From contig CAISGR010000086.1 in NCBI GenBank assembly GCA_903884945.1, forward strand, positions 1-64,000: 64,000 nucleotides of DNA, read 5' to 3'. Below are positions 60,637 to 64,000 of the stretch, piece by piece. The DNA comes from an uncultured bacterium. GTDB taxonomy: Bacteria > Pseudomonadota > Alphaproteobacteria > Sphingomonadales > Sphingomonadaceae. Made by a program: the position numbers and the translations under genes. The notes under the pieces are model-generated. The model was not told the origin of the DNA, searched no databases, and saw only the letters and a program-made list of their open reading frames with translations. The stretch's first letter is position 1. Each line of letters begins with the position of its first letter.

Positions 60637-61256
60637 TGCATCGCGCCTTCGGTGGCGAAGAGCGTGAGGGTCGCCGGCTCATAGATGCCGGTTTGGCGAA
60701 GCCGATCCGGCGTATCGTCACCGATCACGATGTGCAGGGCAATCAGCCACTGGCCGCCATGCAATAGAGGCTTTCCGAGTGGTTCGCAGTCCCATCCGAA
60801 CTGTTGGATCTGCTCGAACCAGCCAATATCGGCGACGCCGGTATAGTCCGTGATGTCATTGCGGAGCGCGTGGTCGGTGAGTGCGGAGACCAGCTGATTG
60901 CGAGCGATGCGTCGCTCCCCGGCACGCTGATGCCGGTCGAGGCAGAAACGCGTGATCTCTCGAATGGTTGGGCCACTCGGCACCGCATTGGCGCAGAGAT
61001 AGGGATAGATGCCGCCCAGGAGGTGCTCGCGATCGGTGTGCAATAGCCGGGCCGATGCGCGATGCGCCCCATCGGGCGACGTCAGGATAAGATAATCGGC
61101 CCAAGGGTCGTCGAACTGATCAACTTCGAACTCGCCGGCCAGTACCGGCAGGTCCCAGCCTAGCAGATCGACGAACACCTCCTTCCGGGCCTTGAACATG
61201 GCGCGGATCGCCGTCGCCTCGCTCAGCGCATCATGCTCGCGGGTCGCTAAGAGCAT
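60633..61256 (-). CDS. Acyl-homoserine-lactone synthase (LuxI family)
   Basis: A 207-residue LuxI-type synthase making acyl-homoserine lactones from SAM and acyl-ACP. Invariant residues are visible in order: R and F in FKARKEVF, W in LLGWD, D and D in FEVDQFDD, R in SARLL, and E and R in REITRFC. Its ribosome site (GGGAG, seven bases before the ATG) lies in the 3' arm of a hairpin. It lies downstream of luxR and starts the luxI-phyH-gntR operon. Confidence 0.9.
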   Translation of the reverse strand: MLLATREHDALSEATAIRAMFKARKEVFVDLLGWDLPVLAGEFEVDQFDDPWADYLILTSPDGAHRASARLLHTDREHLLGGIYPYLCANAVPSGPTIREITRFCLDRHQRAGERRIARNQLVSALTDHALRNDITDYTGVADIGWFEQIQQFGWDCEPLGKPLLHGGQWLIALHIVIGDDTPDRLRQTGIYEPATLTLFATEGAMQ

Positions 61257-61258
61257 CT

Positions 61259-61291
61259 GATTTCTCCCGTTGGAAACGACGGGAGAAAATC
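61259..61291 (-). promoter_or_regulatory. Hairpin sequestering the luxI ribosome binding site
   Basis: On the reverse strand TTTCTCCCG pairs with CGGGAGAAA (nine perfect base pairs, ten-base loop). The GGGAG of luxI is inside the second arm, two to three bases from the ATG side of the stem. Folding would hide the site, so this may gate luxI translation, or serve as an attenuator after luxR. Confidence 0.55.
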
Positions 61292-61342
61292 ACGAACACG
61301 CGAGCTGTACCCCTACCAAGAAATGGGGAGGGGGTGACGCCT

Positions 61343-62104
61343 TCAGCCGCCGCCCTGAGTGTACCACCATCGGAAAATGTCGGAGAAACTGATCAACCCG
61401 TCAAAAAGCGCGCACACGACCAGCGAAGCGCGCTTACGCGTATTATAGCGCTCGCGCGCCTCCTTGAGGTGCTGGATCACCGTGCCGTGGCTGATGCCCA
61501 GGATCCGCGATATCTCCCAATCGGTCTTGCCGCGTGCGGCCCACAGGATGCAATCACGCTGGCGGTCGGTTGGTCGTCGCCAGCGTGGGACGAAACCGTG
61601 ACGAGCGAGGCGCCAGGTTGCCGCCAGAGCCGCCGCACCCACCAATTCCGCGACATCCAGCATGGCAACGGGCAGCCGGCCATCGGGACCGAGCGCGAAC
61701 GTGCAGGTGCCGGAGGCCTGACCCGGCAAATGTCTGGGGATCGTGTAGCCGTCGACCAGGCCATGATGTTGGCCGGTCCTGAATGTCCTGACTTCGCTGC
61801 TCGTCAGGGGGATGATGTCGGACACGTTCGACCAGGGGAAGCCATGCATCCGCTGATCGCCGGCACGGCGGATCGGATCCGTTTTACCAAGGTCGAATGC
61901 GACATAGGTTTCGGCCCAGGCGGATGGATAGTCGTGGAAAAGGAGGCTCGTACCCTCCTCGGGCCCGTGGGCGAAGTCCAGGTTCAAGGCGAAATGGTCG
62001 AAGCCAAGCTCGCGCGCGCCCCGCGCCAGCATCTCTCGAATATCGTCTACCGCCCGTGAATCGGCCAGCGCGCGGATGATAGGTTCAGCTACAGCAAGAC
62101 GCAT
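61343..62104 (-). CDS. LuxR-family quorum-sensing regulator
   Basis: A 253-residue LuxR protein. The autoinducer-binding domain has the canonical W, Y, D, P and W in AWAETYVAFDLGKTDPIRRAGDQRMHGFPW. The C-terminal HTH reads RPTDRQRDCILWAARGKTDWEISRILGISHGTVIQHLKEARERY. It is 86 bases upstream of luxI in the same direction. A non-conserved 40-residue extension (RKRASLVVCALFDGLISFSDIFRWWYTQ) follows the HTH. Confidence 0.9.
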   Translation of the reverse strand: MRLAVAEPIIRALADSRAVDDIREMLARGARELGFDHFALNLDFAHGPEEGTSLLFHDYPSAWAETYVAFDLGKTDPIRRAGDQRMHGFPWSNVSDIIPLTSSEVRTFRTGQHHGLVDGYTIPRHLPGQASGTCTFALGPDGRLPVAMLDVAELVGAAALAATWRLARHGFVPRWRRPTDRQRDCILWAARGKTDWEISRILGISHGTVIQHLKEARERYNTRKRASLVVCALFDGLISFSDIFRWWYTQGGG

Positions 62105-62475
62105 ACTCCATCGTTCGGCGGCGAGGGCCGTCCCAATCCGCTGGTCTCGCCAGCCGCCTTCCGTATCGAGGGCTACCGGCGGCGATTCTCACGGCGCTCC
62201 GGTAGCCAGCTTGTCGCCGGCTCGATACTGCATCTGAACGCCGCAGCCTGCCGACGGTCGACACAGTGTCGACGCTTATGGGGAAGCATGCCTCCCTGAT
62301 TTGCTTTTTCCGTTCAACGCTCTCTGAGGGTGCAGCACTTTCCCCGGAACGGTTCTTTCGCATCTCAAGCGTGCGCCCGGGGCGGCGGGGCGGCGGGGCG
62401 AGCCTGGCTGAAGCCGGTTGAGCAAATGAGGTGGGCTTGAGCATCATGATATGTGTCATGGGGTCCATGGCTGGT
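62105..62475. other. Intergenic region between luxR and efflux gene
   Basis: 371 bases without a supported gene. It must contain the luxR promoter on the reverse strand. A 20-base palindrome of the lux-box type was looked for and not found by eye. A short C/G-rich run (about 62375-62400) is present. Confidence 0.4.
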
Positions 62476-64000
62476 TCAGGGCTTGCCGGTCGCAGGATCA
62501 GCCGACGCCCGCGGCAAAGACCGCGAAAGCCTGGGCGTGTCCCTCGCTCCACTTGAGATCGGCGCGATGCGTGGCGTTCGACCGGTGGTCGGCGGCTGTT
62601 TGCGCAAACGTACCTTGGCCGATGGCTTTCCGGCTCTGTCCAGGCCCGCGAGTAGCGCCTCCCAGGGCACGCTGTTTCGGTTCTCCACGCGCCGCAGATT
62701 CTTCGCCGGATCGTGCAGCTGCACACCGCTCATGATGGCGCGGATCTCGAGCATCCCGGCCTCGCGCAAAACGGTGGCCTGGGCGATGTAGCGGTCACGG
62801 TCGGACGCCAGCAGCGACACCTGCGCGTCGCGAAGTTGCTGTTGTGCATAGAGGACGTCGAAGGTCGAACGGTCGCCGATCCGATATTCGTTCACCATTC
62901 CGTCGAGCTGGGTTTCCGCGAAGCGGAGCTGTTCCTCCTGGAGACTGGAGACGCGGTCGGCCGTCACCATCTGATTCCAGGCGTTTGCGACGGCGCGGTC
63001 CACCTCGCGGCGAGTTGCTTCGATCCTGACGCGTGCCGAGCCGTTGCGGGCCTGGGCTTCGCGGACACGCGAGGCAACGAGTCCCCCCGCGCTCAGCGGT
63101 ATCGAAAGGACGAGGCTGCCCGTATAGCTTTGGTCCTGGTCACGCAGCCTATAGGGCACCGCGTCCCCATTTAGGGCGGCACTGCCGCGCAGGGTGACGG
63201 TCGGGCTCCCTTGTGCCCTGGCCGCAGCGATATCGGCGCGTGATTGCTCCTCGGTGAAGACCGCCCGGCCAAGCTCCGGGTTCTGGCGTTCGGCCAGCGC
63301 AAAGGCATCTTCGACACGGCGCGGCAGATTGGGCAGGGCAGGCACCTCGGCCAATTCGCCCGGTTCACGGCCGACCAAGACTGCATAGTCCGTTCGTGCA
63401 GCCTCCAGTGCCTGCTCGGCCGTGACAATCTGCTGTTTGGCAATCGCCAGCTGCGCCCGGGCTTGCGACACGTCGGTCAAGGTGAGATCGCCGACATCGT
63501 AGCGATCCTGGATCTCCTGGGTGATCTTCGTCAGCTCATCCGTGCTCGCACGCCAGATACGCAACGATTGTTCGTACCGGCGGACATCCACATAGGCGGT
63601 GATCACGGCGAGCACGAGGTCGCCTTCCGCGCCGCGCAATTGTTCGCGGCTCGATCTGATCGCGGCAATCGCGGAGTCGCGGGCGGCTGTTGCTCGCCCG
63701 CCGGTATAGAGCGGCTGCGATACCGTGAACTCGGCCCGGTTCGTATCCCGGTTCGACGATTCCGGACTAAACGGATTCGAACGCCGTGATGCGCGACCTT
63801 CTATCGAGCGCTCAGAGGTGCCGGTGACGTCGATCTCTGCGCTTGGCCGCAGTTGCGACTTCGCCTGGGGCAAGCCTTCGTCGGCAGCATCCAGGTCGTA
63901 TCGGCTGCCCTCGATCGTCGGATTCGTGCGATAGGCTTCGGCGATCGCCTCGGCGAGCGTTTGACTATGAGCTGGCGCCGCGACCGCGAGCGCAATGGCC
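62476..64000 (-). CDS. TolC-type outer membrane efflux protein (partial)
   Basis: The frame runs off the right edge, so the N-terminus is missing. Visible from the edge inward are the end of a signal peptide (AIALAVAAPAHS), QTLAEAIAEAYRTNPTIEGSRYDLDAADEGLPQAKS, and both TolC repeats with YTGGRATAARDSAIAAIRSSREQL, RYDVGDLTLTDVSQARAQL, SIPLSAGGLVASRVREAQ and YRIGDRSTFDVLYAQQQLRDAQVSL. It forms the outer-membrane duct of type I or RND exporters. The 70-residue C-terminal tail is low complexity. Its exporter partners would lie beyond the window. Confidence 0.9.
   Translation of the reverse strand, partial: AIALAVAAPAHSQTLAEAIAEAYRTNPTIEGSRYDLDAADEGLPQAKSQLRPSAEIDVTGTSERSIEGRASRRSNPFSPESSNRDTNRAEFTVSQPLYTGGRATAARDSAIAAIRSSREQLRGAEGDLVLAVITAYVDVRRYEQSLRIWRASTDELTKITQEIQDRYDVGDLTLTDVSQARAQLAIAKQQIVTAEQALEAARTDYAVLVGREPGELAEVPALPNLPRRVEDAFALAERQNPELGRAVFTEEQSRADIAAARAQGSPTVTLRGSAALNGDAVPYRLRDQDQSYTGSLVLSIPLSAGGLVASRVREAQARNGSARVRIEATRREVDRAVANAWNQMVTADRVSSLQEEQLRFAETQLDGMVNEYRIGDRSTFDVLYAQQQLRDAQVSLLASDRDRYIAQATVLREAGMLEIRAIMSGVQLHDPAKNLRRVENRNSVPWEALLAGLDRAGKPSAKVRLRKQPPTTGRTPRIAPISSGARDTPRLSRSLPRASADPATGKP

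Noticed and set aside
61293..61342. lux box between luxR and luxI
   Set aside because: No 18-20 base palindrome of the usual type was found. The inverted repeat nearby is better read as an RNA hairpin over the luxI ribosome site.
62085..62726. 213-codon reverse frame between luxR and the efflux gene
   Set aside because: It overlaps the 3' end of the efflux gene in another frame and reads as arginine/proline-rich noise.
1..64000. tRNA, rRNA, insertion sequences or integrase
   Set aside because: No transposase or integrase motifs, terminal inverted repeats or tRNA-like cloverleaf were recognised in the window, so no integration site can be assigned.

Overview
The window is GC-rich (mid-60s percent by eye) alphaproteobacterial DNA, most likely from a sphingomonad (Sphingomonas, Sphingobium or Novosphingobium type). 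The pointers are the RepA/ParB/DUF2840/DUF736/DUF3363-relaxase/Trb gene set, proteins starting with an LGHNGGP-like motif, a lasso-peptide isopeptidase locus with FecI/FecR/TonB receptor, and a LuxR/LuxI/PhyH locus. Positions 1 to about 44.2 kb look like the core of a conjugative element (an integrative element or a plasmid). No integrase, ParA or attachment site is visible, so the two cannot be told apart from this window.

Layout. 0-2 kb: the broken C-terminus of a TrlF-type ATPase, an AbiEii-like toxin with a small upstream partner, and a small hypothetical gene. 2-12.5 kb: antirestriction (ArdC), DUF2958, a long ParB-like protein and a dozen small element-specific proteins, several in overlapping operons. 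12.6-20.6 kb: a methylase/Strawberry-notch helicase giant, a Toprim protein, a DUF2493 protein and an HNH nuclease. 20.8-26.3 kb: DUF736 proteins, HU, a membrane protein, a frameshifted DUF2285 regulator, an AlpA-like HTH protein, RepA and candidate iterons. 26.3-33.8 kb: a DNA methylase, DUF2840, TraF protease, a third DUF736, lytic transglycosylase, DUF3363 relaxase, TraG and a CopG-like protein. 34.7-44.2 kb: trbBCDEJ-K-LFGI plus DUF2274, mostly joined by ATGA overlaps. A reverse-strand gene with a HEPN-like motif sits between the CopG-like gene and trbB.

44.2-53.4 kb is a complete lasso-peptide locus. It has an easily missed 44-residue precursor, a leader peptidase fused to a precursor-recognition domain, and an asparagine-synthetase-like cyclase. 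Converging on these are an S9 lasso isopeptidase, a TonB receptor with an STN domain, an anti-sigma factor and an ECF sigma factor. The likely logic is that the peptide is made and released, sensed or re-imported through the receptor, then linearised by the isopeptidase, with FecI/FecR controlling the uptake genes.

53.8-64 kb holds other cargo or flanking genes: a small membrane protein, an M48 protease next to a LemA protein, a PH-like membrane protein, a nucleotidyltransferase-HEPN fusion, an EexN-like exclusion lipoprotein, a luxR-luxI-phyH-gntR quorum-sensing block, and a TolC-type efflux protein cut by the window edge.

The most interesting non-coding structure is a set of recurring 5' leaders. 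One related leader precedes ardC, parB and the methylase/helicase gene. A hairpin-plus-RBS module occurs three times at 8.4, 9.5 and 10.4 kb. A shared hairpin precedes two genes at 20.8 and 22.3 kb. The luxI ribosome binding site lies inside a hairpin arm.
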